A stretch of 15,553 nt of DNA from positions 1 to 15,553 of the forward strand of contig CAIKKV010000391.1 in NCBI GenBank assembly GCA_903828035.1. Reading direction: 5' to 3'. Shown here piece after piece: positions 1 to 7,039 of the stretch. The translations under genes were made by a program, and so were the position numbers. The notes under the pieces were generated by a model. The model did no database searches. It saw only the letters and a program-made list of their open reading frames with translations, and was not told where the DNA came from. Within the stretch, counting starts at the first letter, position 1; each line of letters opens with the position of its first letter. The stretch is from an uncultured bacterium (GTDB taxonomy: Bacteria > Verrucomicrobiota > Kiritimatiellia > CAIKKV01).

Positions 1-16
1 CGCCGCAACCGGTTAG

Positions 17-66
17 CCATCGCGCGCCCGGCTCACTGTCGTTCGCTTGGGCGGCGCGCGAGGTGG
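17..66. repeat. GC-rich inverted repeat at window edge
   Basis: The arms CGCGCGCC (21-28) and GGCGCGCG (53-60) are perfectly complementary. The stem extends by T20-A61 and, across a two-base bulge, by CCA (17-19) with TGG (64-66). The loop is about 24 bases. An AACCGGTT palindrome lies just before it (7-14). No convincing gene covers this stretch. It could be a REP-type dispersed element or the tail of a gene outside the window. Other copies in the genome would be needed to call it a repeat family. Confidence 0.35.
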
Positions 67-101
67 TTTCCATATAGAAAGCCCGCAGGGTCTCTTCGTA
101 G

Positions 102-121
102 CCGCGCCGGATACGGCGCGG
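102..121 (-). terminator. Perfect 8-bp hairpin just after the oxidoreductase stop codon
   Basis: CCGCGCCG (102-109), loop GATA (110-113) and CGGCGCGG (114-121) form a perfect 8-bp GC stem with a four-base loop. It begins two bases beyond the stop codon (124-126, minus strand) of the flavoprotein gene. This position fits a transcription terminator or a 3'-end-stabilising hairpin. No U-run follows on the minus strand, so it is not a textbook intrinsic terminator. It could equally be a second arm of the repeat-rich edge region. Confidence 0.4.
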
Positions 122-123
122 GA

Positions 124-1401
124 TTACAAAATGGCGCCCTGAGCGGAGAGCGCTTTCCGGATCCCGGCGGCGGGCACGGAGCGGGACGGCGTGTGAGCGG
201 CGGCGGCCAGGGCGGCCGCCACGCCGGCGGCGTGGCCGGTGGCCATGCAGACGGCCATGACGCGGACGGAGCCCAGGGCGTCGTGGGTGGCCGACAGGCA
301 GCGGCCGGCGGCCAGCAGGCCATCGACCGTTTCCGGAACCAGGCAGCGGCAGGGAATGCCATAGCTGCGGCCGGGGTCCAGATAGGTCATTTCGCCGCCC
401 GGCCCGCCGGCCTGATGAATGTCGATGGCGTACGCGCTGCGGGCGATGGCGTCCCCGAACTCCCGATAGCCCAGCACATCCTCGCGCGTTAACGTATATA
501 AGCCTTTCAGCCGTCGGCTTTCCCGCAAGCCGATCTGGGCGCCCGTTTGCCGGATTTCCATGGCCTCGCAACCCGGAATGTGGGCCCGCAGCCAGGCGGC
601 CAGGTGCATGACCTGCCGCCGGCCTTCCAGCTCGGCCCCGGTGAGATCGTCCGCCTTGGAGCAGTCGCCGGAAACCCGGGTGGCATTGAAATAGAACTCG
701 CCCGGCCGGCGCATCGCGAACAGGGAGGGGCTCTTGGGGCAGGGGAACGCGCCGGCTTGAATGGCGGAATTGATCTTCTCCTTGGCCTCGGCCGTGAAGC
801 CGTTCGGCCAGAAGGTGATTCCGGAGGCCGTGAAGGTGAGGGTCATGGGCTGCAGCGCGGTTTCCTCTTTTTCAAACGCCGCGCCGGCCAGGGGGAAGGT
901 GTCGCCGTCGCCCGTGGCGTCCACCGTGACGGCCGCCTTCAGCGCCCCGCGCCCGCTCTTGCTTTCGACGATCAGGCCGTCAAGCCGGCTGCCGCGGGTG
1001 AGGGCGCCGCAGGCAAGGGTGTGCAGGCGCACCTGCACGCCGGCTTCCCGCAGCATGTCCTGGATGATCCACTTGGTGATCTCGGGCTCCTGCCGGAGAA
1101 AGGTGCCCGTCTCGGGCTTCTGCTCCGTGCCGCCCGCCTCGGCCAGGCGGTGGGCGAACTCCAGGCCGATCCCGCCCACGACCAGGTGCTGCTTGTCGTT
1201 GTACTGGCGGATGTTCAGCACGCCGCCGGCGGTCATCATGCCGCCCAGGAAGCCGTGTTTTTCGATCAGCGCAACGCGCGCGCCGGCCCGGGCCGCGCCG
1301 ATGGCGGCGCAGAATCCGGCGGGGCCCCCGCCGGCAACAAGAACATCCAGTTCGGCCAGAACGGGGGTGGAGCGGGCGGGCTCTTGAATCGGGGCGGTCA
1401 T
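124..1401 (-). CDS. FAD-dependent oxidoreductase (PF12831-like)
   Basis: A 425-residue flavoprotein of the FAD_oxidored type, probably cytoplasmic, that would oxidise or reduce an unknown small substrate. Near the N-terminus, VAGGGPAGF (22-30) is the GxGxxG dinucleotide-binding turn, and Glu47 ends the second strand where the FAD ribose is held. HGFLGGMMTAGG follows at 49-60. Near the C-terminus AAGRCLSATHDALGSVRVM and a following ATGHAAG segment form the second FAD-contacting block typical of this family. Length is normal and both ends are intact. The ATG at 1399-1401 is supported by GGAG (1407-1410, minus) five bases upstream. It is transcribed divergently from the carbamoylation operon, so a shared pathway is possible but unproven. 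The substrate cannot be told from sequence; many relatives are annotated only as FAD-dependent oxidoreductase. Confidence 0.9.
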   Translation of the reverse strand: MTAPIQEPARSTPVLAELDVLVAGGGPAGFCAAIGAARAGARVALIEKHGFLGGMMTAGGVLNIRQYNDKQHLVVGGIGLEFAHRLAEAGGTEQKPETGTFLRQEPEITKWIIQDMLREAGVQVRLHTLACGALTRGSRLDGLIVESKSGRGALKAAVTVDATGDGDTFPLAGAAFEKEETALQPMTLTFTASGITFWPNGFTAEAKEKINSAIQAGAFPCPKSPSLFAMRRPGEFYFNATRVSGDCSKADDLTGAELEGRRQVMHLAAWLRAHIPGCEAMEIRQTGAQIGLRESRRLKGLYTLTREDVLGYREFGDAIARSAYAIDIHQAGGPGGEMTYLDPGRSYGIPCRCLVPETVDGLLAAGRCLSATHDALGSVRVMAVCMATGHAAGVAAALAAAAHTPSRSVPAAGIRKALSAQGAIL

Positions 1402-1436
1402 GAGGGCTCCTTTTGCATGCGTGCTGAAAGTCAGGT

Positions 1437-1442
1437 ATTATA
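1437..1442 (-). promoter_or_regulatory. Candidate -10 box for the FAD oxidoreductase gene
   Basis: On the minus strand 1442-1437 reads TATAAT, a perfect sigma-70 -10 hexamer, about 36 bases upstream of the start codon. The position 17 bases further upstream is only a T-run (complement of 1460-1465), so the -35 element is poor. A forward TATAAT also occurs at 1467-1472 without a good -35. The call rests on the -10 match and its position. Confidence 0.35.
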
Positions 1443-1514
1443 GACAGATGGCGGCCCGGAAAAAACTATAATTCAAGTCGGGGGCCGGCCAGCGGCGCAA
1501 GAACCATGGAGCTA

Positions 1515-1532
1515 ACGGCGGGGAACCGCCGT
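1515..1532. promoter_or_regulatory. Hairpin or dyad between divergent promoters
   Basis: ACGGCGG (1515-1521), loop GGAA (1522-1525) and CCGCCGT (1526-1532) form a perfect 7-bp dyad. It lies between the candidate minus-strand -10 box (1437-1442) and the candidate plus-strand -35 box (1562-1567). That makes an operator for a dimeric regulator possible, but a chance GC-rich palindrome is not excluded. An FseI-type palindrome GGCCGGCC sits nearby at 1483-1490. Confidence 0.25.
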
Positions 1533-1561
1533 GTCCATATAAACGAAGGACGCCCCGAAAA

Positions 1562-1590
1562 TTGACATTGATCGCCGGAAATGGCATAAA
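1562..1590 (+). promoter_or_regulatory. Sigma-70-type promoter of the carbamoylation operon
   Basis: A perfect -35 TTGACA (1562-1567) is followed after 17 bases by CATAAA (1585-1590), which matches four of six -10 consensus positions. The local sequence is AT-rich against a GC-rich background. Transcription would start near 1597 and give a leader of roughly 33 bases that contains the AAGGAG (1615-1620) ribosome-binding site of the epimerase gene. It could drive the whole set of tightly packed genes to 9283. Confidence 0.5.
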
Positions 1591-1629
1591 TAGGGATTAA
1601 TCAGCGGGGAACGCAAGGAGTCGCAGCCG

Positions 1630-2623
1630 ATGAAGTGTTTGGTCACCGGGGGAACCGGATTTACGGGCAAGGCCCTCTGCCTCAGGCTCTTGAAGGAAGG
1701 GCACGCCGTCGTTTCCCTCGATTACAAGGAAGGCCTGCGGACCGGCGAGTTGCGCCAGGCCGGCGCCGAGGTGATCATCGGCTCCGTGACCGACGCCGCC
1801 GTCGTGGCCCGCGCCATGGCTGGCGTGGACACGGTTTATCACCTGGCCGCCGCTTTCCGCGAGATGAACGTGCCGAACACGTTCTATGACGACGTGAACG
1901 TGGGGGGCATGCGCACGGTGGCCGAAGCGGCCGTCCAGGCCAAGGTCCGCCGCCTTATTTATTGCAGCACCTGCGGCGTTCACGGCAATATCGACCACCC
2001 GCCCGCCGGCGAGGAGGCGCCCATCCAGCCGGCCGACTACTACCAGCGGACCAAGTACCAGGGTGAAGAGGCGCTGCACGCGTATACGGCGCGGGGCCTG
2101 AAGTGGACCATTATCCGGCCCGCGGCCATTTACGGGCCCGGCGACCCCCGAGCGGTTCATGATGATTTTCCGCCGCGCCGCCAAGGGCTGGTTCCCGATG
2201 TTCGGCGGCGGCCGGACCTTCTATCATCCGCTCTATATCGACAACCTGGTGGACGCCTTCATGCTGGCCACGCCGGACGGCAAGGGCGACGGGCAGGCGT
2301 ACCTGATCGCCGACGCCGAGTATTTCGAGATCCGCGAGCTGGTGCGCCGGGCCGGCCTGGCCATGGGCGTTCCGGTCAGGATCGTCAACCTGCCGGTCTG
2401 GCCGCTCATCGTCCTGGGCCACGTCTGCGAAAAGGTGTGCGCCCCGTTCCACATCGCGCCTCCCATTTTCCCGCGCCGGGTGGACTGGTACCGCCAGAAC
2501 CGGGCGTTCAAGATCGACAAGGCCCGCCGGGACCTGGGCTACGACCCCAAGGTCGGCATCGACGAAGGGCTGCGCCGCACGGCGGAGTGGTACCGGGCGG
2601 AAGGCTACCTGAAAGGCGCATGA
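1630..2623 (+). CDS. NAD-dependent epimerase/dehydratase (extended SDR), frameshifted
   Basis: An extended short-chain dehydrogenase/epimerase, likely acting on a nucleotide sugar or a sterol-like or polyketide-like alcohol. The Rossmann motif GGTGFTG is at residues 7-13. Asp31 after the second strand suggests NAD preference. YCST (111-114) and YQRTK (138-142) supply the catalytic Ser/Thr, Tyr and Lys, and RPAAIYGPGD is at 163-172. The reading frame breaks after residue 173, where a run of five C (2145-2149) has one base too many. Removing one C restores ERF and then MMIFRRAAKG (from 2159) through to the stop at 2621-2623, giving about 330 residues, the usual family length. The start ATG 1630 has AAGGAG at 1615-1620. 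The end overlaps the next start (ATGA). Either a sequencing error or a true inactivating mutation; the intact flanks favour an error. The exact substrate is unknown. Confidence 0.82.
2145..2149 (+). other. Frameshift site in a C5 homopolymer
   Basis: Upstream of this run the frame set by ATG 1630 encodes the epimerase up to GPGDP. Downstream the conserved protein continues one base later (GAG CGG TTC ATG from 2150). Four C instead of five would give one continuous gene. By coincidence the shifted frame has no stop and runs in frame into the SxtJ-like gene, so an automatic gene caller may report a false epimerase-SxtJ fusion of 486 residues. Confidence 0.8.
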
Positions 2624-3090
2624 GCGTGACCGAAGACGAAATCCAGAACGTCGTGCGCCAGACCGTCTGGCCGTGGGACGCCACTTCCAAGGCGGTCTCC
2701 GGCGGATCCGGCGGCCTCCGGACGAAGGCGTTGACCCAGGCGCTCATCATGCTGGCGGTGGCGGCGCTGTTTTATTATGTCGGCCATCATCGCGTGCTGC
2801 CGCGGGTGCTCGGCGTGCTGGCGGTTGTGAATGTGGCGCTGGGCCTGGCGGCGCCCCGGGCGTTCGCCGCGCTTGACCGGGCGTTGCAGGTCTTTGGCCG
2901 CTGGGTGGGGCAGGGCCTCAGCTGGCTGCTGCTGGCGCCGTTCTTCTACCTGTTCTTTGTGCCGGCCCGCCTGATTCTCGCCGCCCGGGGCAAAGACCCG
3001 ATGAACCGCCGCTTTCCGGACACGCCCGCTTCGTACTGGACCCCGCGCCGCCCCGTGAAGGGGCCGGACGACTACCGGAAGCAGTTCTGA
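2620..3090 (+). CDS. SxtJ-like membrane protein
   Basis: A 156-residue inner-membrane protein. A soluble N-terminal stretch (1-37) with a WPWD motif is followed by hydrophobic segments at about 38-54, 60-77 and 97-122. The tail carries a KDPMNRRF motif and then SYWTPRRP (125-145), which resembles the conserved end of SxtJ-family proteins found beside carbamoyltransferases. The name comes from sxtJ of the saxitoxin cluster; its biochemical role is not known. A partner or membrane anchor for the carbamoyltransferase is inferred from constant neighbourhood. The start ATG overlaps the epimerase stop (ATGA), and its own stop overlaps the next ATG (TGATG), so translation is probably coupled on both sides. 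Confidence 0.75.
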   Translation: MSVTEDEIQNVVRQTVWPWDATSKAVSGGSGGLRTKALTQALIMLAVAALFYYVGHHRVLPRVLGVLAVVNVALGLAAPRAFAALDRALQVFGRWVGQGLSWLLLAPFFYLFFVPARLILAARGKDPMNRRFPDTPASYWTPRRPVKGPDDYRKQF

Positions 3091-4916
3091 TGAATATTCT
3101 CGGAATCAGCGCCTTTTATCACGACTCCGCGGCCGTCCTGGTGCGCAACGGGGAGATTGTGGCCGCGGGGCAGGAGGAGCGCTTTTCCCGCAAGAAGCAC
3201 GACTCGCGCTTCCCGGCCCACGCCGTCCGCTACTGCTTGGCGCAGGGGGGCGTGAAGCCGGACGGCATTGACGCGGTCGCTTTTTACGACAAGCCGCTGA
3301 CCAAGTTCGCGCGCATCATGGAGACCTACTTCTCGGTGGCGCCGGCGGGCCTGCAATCGTTCATGATGGCCGTGCCGCTCTGGCTGAACCAGAAGCTGTG
3401 GATTCCGCTGGAAATCGAAAAGGCCCTGGCCGCCTGCGGGTACGCGATGCCGAAGGACCTCTTCTTCACCGAGCACCACGAGGCGCACGCCGCCAGCGCC
3501 TTTTATCCATCGCCCTACCCCCGGGCGGCCGTGCTCACGCTCGACGGCGTGGGCGAGTGGGCCACCAGCTCCTACGGCCGCGGCGACGGCCACCAGCTGG
3601 ACATCCAGAAGGAGCTCCGATTTCCCCATTCGCTGGGGCTGCTCTATTCCGCCTTCACCTACTTCACCGGCTTCCGGGTGAACTCGGGCGAATACAAGCT
3701 CATGGGGCTGGCGCCCTATGGCGAGCCGGTCTACGCGGATCTCATCCGGGACAAGCTGCTGGACCTGCGCGAAGACGGGTCGTTCCGGCTGAACATGGAG
3801 TATTTCGGCTACCTCGACGGCCTGACCATGACGAACGACAAGTTCGCCGCGCTCTTCGGGGGCCCCGCCCGCAAGGCGGAGGCGGAGATCACCGCGCGCG
3901 AGATGAACCTGGCCCGCTCCATCCAGGTCGTGACCGAGGAGGTGGTGCTGCGCATGGCCCGCCACGTGCACGCCGTGACGGGCGAGCAGAACCTGTGCCT
4001 GGCCGGCGGCGTGGCGCTGAACTGCGTGTCCAACGGCCGCCTGCTGCGCGAGGGGCCGTTCAAGGACATCTGGATCCAGCCCGCGGCGGGCGATGCCGGC
4101 GGCGCCCTGGGCGCGGCCCTCTTCACCTGGCACCAGATCAAGGGCCAGCCCCGCCAGGCCGACGGCGTCCGCGATGCGATGAAGGGCGCGTACCTCGGCC
4201 CCGATTTCAGCGACGACCAGATCGGCGACTTCCTGAAGGCCAGGGGCTATCCCGCGCGGCGGCTGACGGACGCCGAATGGGCGCCCGTGATGGCCGACGA
4301 GATCGCGGCCGAGAAGGTGATCGGCCTGGTGCAGGGCCGCATGGAGTTCGGCCCGCGCGCGCTGGGCGCGCGCTCTGTGATCGGGGACGCCCGCTCCACG
4401 AAGATGCAGTCGGTGATGAATCTCAAGATCAAGTACCGCGAGTCGTTCCGCCCTTTCGCCCCCGCCTGCCTGGTGGAGCGGGTGAGCGACTATTTCGAGC
4501 TCGACCGCCCCTCGCCCTACATGCTGCTCGTGGCGCCGGTCCGGAAGGAGCGCTGCCTCGGGCTGGAAGGCCCGCCCGCCCCCCTGCGCGAGCGGATCAA
4601 CCAGGTGCGGTCGGATGTGCCGGCGATCACGCACGTCGATTACTCGGCCCGGGTCCAGACCGTGGAGCGGCCCACGAATCCGCGGTACTACGACATGCTG
4701 AAGGCCTTTGAGGCGAAGACGGGCTGCGGGCTGATCATCAACACCTCGTTCAACGTGCGCGGCGAGCCGATCGTCTGCACGCCCGAGGACGCCTACCGCT
4801 GCTTCATGCGGACCGAGATGGACCGGCTGGTGCTGGGGTCCTGGCTGTTGCGCAAAGAGGATCAGCCGCCCTGGCGGGAGGCGCGGGACTGGCGGCAGGA
4901 TTACGTGCTGGATTAA
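3090..4916 (+). CDS. O-carbamoyltransferase, NodU/CmcH/SxtI family
   Basis: A 608-residue enzyme expected to use carbamoyl phosphate and ATP to place a carbamoyl group on a hydroxyl through a carbamoyl-adenylate intermediate. The Kae1-like N-terminal half begins with MNILGISAFYHDSAA. It carries HHEAH (129-133), a metal/nucleotide-binding block in this family, TLDGVGEW (150-157), NSGEYKLMGLAPYG (198-211), AGGVALNC (305-312) and GDAGGALG (334-341). The C-terminal domain shows GRMEFGPRALGARS (416-429), YRESFRPFAP (449-458) and NTSFNVRGEP (551-560), the signature of the family. Length is typical (about 550-610) and all blocks are intact. The neighbours SxtJ-like and DUF5989/SxtK-like make the same trio as in saxitoxin clusters. 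The acceptor here is more likely a sugar or lipid of the envelope, judged by the downstream GT-C, PIG-L and SGNH genes. Confidence 0.93.
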   Translation: MNILGISAFYHDSAAVLVRNGEIVAAGQEERFSRKKHDSRFPAHAVRYCLAQGGVKPDGIDAVAFYDKPLTKFARIMETYFSVAPAGLQSFMMAVPLWLNQKLWIPLEIEKALAACGYAMPKDLFFTEHHEAHAASAFYPSPYPRAAVLTLDGVGEWATSSYGRGDGHQLDIQKELRFPHSLGLLYSAFTYFTGFRVNSGEYKLMGLAPYGEPVYADLIRDKLLDLREDGSFRLNMEYFGYLDGLTMTNDKFAALFGGPARKAEAEITAREMNLARSIQVVTEEVVLRMARHVHAVTGEQNLCLAGGVALNCVSNGRLLREGPFKDIWIQPAAGDAGGALGAALFTWHQIKGQPRQADGVRDAMKGAYLGPDFSDDQIGDFLKARGYPARRLTDAEWAPVMADEIAAEKVIGLVQGRMEFGPRALGARSVIGDARSTKMQSVMNLKIKYRESFRPFAPACLVERVSDYFELDRPSPYMLLVAPVRKERCLGLEGPPAPLRERINQVRSDVPAITHVDYSARVQTVERPTNPRYYDMLKAFEAKTGCGLIINTSFNVRGEPIVCTPEDAYRCFMRTEMDRLVLGSWLLRKEDQPPWREARDWRQDYVLD

Positions 4917-4930
4917 GGCGAGGAGACCCG

Positions 4931-5095
4931 ATGCTGTTCCTTAAACATTTGTGGCGGCTGCTCGTGGAGACCGGCCAGTTCGCCAGGCACAACAAGGCCT
5001 GGTGGATCGTGCCCATGGTCCTGGTCCTGCTCCTGCTGGCTTTGCTGGTGGTGGCCGGCACCAATGTGGCGCCCTTCATCTACACCCTCTTTTAA
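4931..5095 (+). CDS. DUF5989 / SxtK-like small membrane protein
   Basis: A 54-residue protein easily missed by gene callers. An amphipathic N-terminus (LKHLWRLLVETGQFARHNKA) is followed by one strong membrane span (about 24-43) and the ending APFIYTLF, which I recognise as typical of the DUF5989 family that accompanies carbamoyltransferases. Its length matches my recollection of sxtK in the saxitoxin cluster (54 residues). The ATG follows GAGGAG (4920-4925) by five bases. The stop TAA is directly followed by the ATG of the deacetylase gene with no gap. Function unknown; inferred to help couple the carbamoyltransferase to the membrane. Confidence 0.8.
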   Translation: MLFLKHLWRLLVETGQFARHNKAWWIVPMVLVLLLLALLVVAGTNVAPFIYTLF

Positions 5096-5938
5096 ATGCA
5101 GGCCCCCCTGCCAACCGGCCCGCTGAGCGGGCCCCTCCTGGTGCTTGCCCCGCATTTCGACGATGAAATCCTGGGCTGCGGCAGCCTGCTCGAGGGCGTG
5201 GCCGACAAGGGCCGCATCCAGGTCGTCTTTGCCTGCGACGGCCGCGGGTCGGCGGACTTGAAGAAGCCCGCGCCGGCTCCGGGCGCGCCCGATGTGGGCG
5301 CCGTTCGCGCGGCGGAGTCCCTCGCCGCCCTGGCCCTGCTGGCGCTTCCGCCGGCCGCCGTGCGGCGGCTGGATTTCCCGGACGGCTCCCTGCCGCGGCG
5401 GAAGGCGGAATTGGGCGCCGCCCTGGAGCGGATCGTGGAGGAAGTCAATCCCCGCTGGATCCTGGCCCCGTTCCGCTTCGACCGGCACCCCGATCACATC
5501 GCGCTGGCCCGCGCGGCGCTGGCGCTGCCCGCGGTCAGGGAAGGCCGCGCCCAGCTGCTGGAGTATTTTGTCTACACCCGCTTCCGCCTGTTTCCGGGCC
5601 GCGACATCCGCCGGGTGGTGCGGCCGGATTACCTGCTGACGCTTGAGGCGCAAAGCGGCACGTTTCTGAAACGCCGGGCGCTGGACTGCTTCACCACGCA
5701 GGTGACGCGCTATTTCCCCTGGCAGGAGCGGCCGGTGTTGAGCGAGGCGTTCCTGCGGGAAGTGGCGGCGGCTCCGGAACAGTTCCTGGCGGCTCCGCGC
5801 GGGGCCTCCGACGCCACGGTGATGCGCTGGCCCCCCTGGCTGGTGAGTTTGATTCTGGCCGTCGAGTCGCAGGCCAAGCGGGCAGCGTACCGCTGGCGGC
5901 TGAAACGGCGGCTGAACGGGAGGAAGAACGATGCGTGA
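5096..5938 (+). CDS. PIG-L (LmbE) family deacetylase
   Basis: A 280-residue zinc-dependent N-deacetylase of the LmbE-like fold, which commonly removes acetyl from N-acetylglucosamine-type sugars. The metal/catalytic block PHFDDE is at 19-24, and the second metal-binding block HPDH at 131-134. RAAESLAAL (71-79) and LDFPDG (92-97) are further family landmarks. No signal peptide is seen, so it is probably cytoplasmic, acting on a sugar nucleotide, lipid-linked sugar or small metabolite. The ATG sits directly on the stop of the DUF5989 gene and has no visible Shine-Dalgarno, which suggests coupled translation. The 3' end overlaps the next gene by 8 bases. An alternative amide substrate cannot be excluded. 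Confidence 0.9.
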   Translation: MQAPLPTGPLSGPLLVLAPHFDDEILGCGSLLEGVADKGRIQVVFACDGRGSADLKKPAPAPGAPDVGAVRAAESLAALALLALPPAAVRRLDFPDGSLPRRKAELGAALERIVEEVNPRWILAPFRFDRHPDHIALARAALALPAVREGRAQLLEYFVYTRFRLFPGRDIRRVVRPDYLLTLEAQSGTFLKRRALDCFTTQVTRYFPWQERPVLSEAFLREVAAAPEQFLAAPRGASDATVMRWPPWLVSLILAVESQAKRAAYRWRLKRRLNGRKNDA

Positions 5939-7037
5939 CACACCGCCGCCGCCGGCCGCTCCGGCCAAATGGTTTCTTTCCGTGTTCACCCTGCTGCTGG
6001 GGTGGGGCGTTCTCGAGCTGGGCGTTCGCCTCCTGTTCCCCGCGCTGGGCGCCATTCCGCCGCCCGTGCCCGAGCAGAACCGCCTGCCGTGGATTGCCTA
6101 CGACTCCCGGATCGGCTGGGTGAACAAGGCGGGCTTTGAAGGGCGGCAGGTCAAGTCGAACCAGTTCGATGTGGCGATCACCATCGATGGCAGGGGGTGT
6201 CGGCGCGCGCGCGCCTCGGCCGCCTCGGCCCCCCGGCGCATTCTGGTGGTGGGCGACTCCTTCACCTTCGGGCACGGGGTGAACGACGACGAGGCCTTCG
6301 CCGCGCTCCTGGAGAAGCGCGCGGGCGCGCCCGCGGTGATGAACGCCGGCTGCGTGGGCACGGGGCACGACCAGCATTACCTCTTGTACAAGCAGTGGTT
6401 GGCGGATGCCGGAAAGCCGCGGCCGGATCTGGTGATCTGGGGTTTCTCCTCGGCCGACATTCCCCGCAACACGGTGGCGTTCCGCCGGCTGGTCGATCCG
6501 GAAACGGGGCTGGACTACGGCAAGCCGCGATTTGTCCTGAGCGGGGGGAAGCTGGTCCTGACCCATGTGCCGACGCCGGAGCCCGGACAGGTGGAGGCGT
6601 CCTTGCAGGCGTGGGCGGGGGCTCGCGAGTATGAGCGGAATGCCGCGGCCCGATTCCTGCGCCGCTCCCGCGCCATCCGGGTGGCCTGGGATGTGGCGGC
6701 CGACAAGCTCGAGCAGCTTCCGCTGGCGAGCGCCATCGCCGGGGAGTTTGTGGAGGACTGCCGGAAAGAGCAGGTGCCGCTGATCATTGTGAACCTGCCG
6801 ACCCGGCGCTGGCTGAACACAAGCAATCCGGTTAACCGCGTGAAACAATGGATGAACGACGCGCTGCTGCATCAGCTGGTGAGCAAGCACAACGCCGTGG
6901 TGGTGGATTGCACGGAGGCCTTTTTGGCCCAGCCGGACCTGGACGCGCTGTTCATTGCGGACGGGCATTACAGTCCCGCCGGCCAAGCGGTGGTGGCGGA
7001 GGCGCTGTCGAGCCTGATAACGACGGAGAAGTTGTAG
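5931..7037 (+). CDS. Membrane-anchored SGNH hydrolase-like protein
   Basis: A 368-residue protein with an N-terminal signal anchor (about 14-36), so the catalytic part should face the periplasm or outside. Block I is VVGDSFTFG (106-114) with nucleophile Ser110. Block II is the NAGCVGTG segment (137-144). The Asp/His block is ADGHYSPAG (343-351) with Asp344 and His346. In block III the usual Asn is replaced: GFSSADIPRN (170-179) where relatives tend to have an ND pair. The fold suggests O-acyl esterase or acyltransferase work on a glycan, in the manner of AlgX/AlgJ-like SGNH proteins. Its ATG lies inside the deacetylase end (8-base overlap). A tandem nine-base repeat falls in a linker just before the catalytic motif. 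Specific substrate unknown. Confidence 0.8.
   Translation: MRDTPPPPAAPAKWFLSVFTLLLGWGVLELGVRLLFPALGAIPPPVPEQNRLPWIAYDSRIGWVNKAGFEGRQVKSNQFDVAITIDGRGCRRARASAASAPRRILVVGDSFTFGHGVNDDEAFAALLEKRAGAPAVMNAGCVGTGHDQHYLLYKQWLADAGKPRPDLVIWGFSSADIPRNTVAFRRLVDPETGLDYGKPRFVLSGGKLVLTHVPTPEPGQVEASLQAWAGAREYERNAAARFLRRSRAIRVAWDVAADKLEQLPLASAIAGEFVEDCRKEQVPLIIVNLPTRRWLNTSNPVNRVKQWMNDALLHQLVSKHNAVVVDCTEAFLAQPDLDALFIADGHYSPAGQAVVAEALSSLITTEKL
6212..6229 (+). repeat. In-frame tandem 9-bp repeat in SGNH gene
   Basis: CGCCTCGGC occurs twice in direct tandem (6212-6220, 6221-6229) following a run of alternating CG. It encodes Ala-Ser-Ala twice (residues 95-100) in a linker between the anchor region and the SGNH core. 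Gain or loss of units would change the linker by three residues without breaking the frame. Confidence 0.6.
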
Positions 7038-7039
7038 CC

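Noticed and set aside
1630..3090. A single 486-residue epimerase-SxtJ fusion protein
   Set aside because: The middle part (2150-2619) in this frame is the out-of-frame reading of the conserved epimerase C-terminus; the true coding sequence continues one base later and ends at 2623, overlapping a separate SxtJ-like start at 2620.
3072..4634. 520-residue open frame antisense to the carbamoyltransferase
   Set aside because: It is Arg/His/Gly/Ala-rich with no recognisable motif, and the opposite strand is a fully conserved enzyme; a by-product of high GC at third positions.
2620..5095. A saxitoxin or other natural-product toxin cluster
   Set aside because: Only the carbamoylation trio is shared; there is no polyketide synthase, amidinotransferase or other tailoring gene of that pathway in the window.
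6848..7039. A 64-residue N-terminal extension of the first GT-C enzyme
   Set aside because: It lies inside the SGNH gene in another frame, is Gly/Arg-rich, and would precede a normal first membrane span; ATG 7040 directly after the SGNH stop is a better start.
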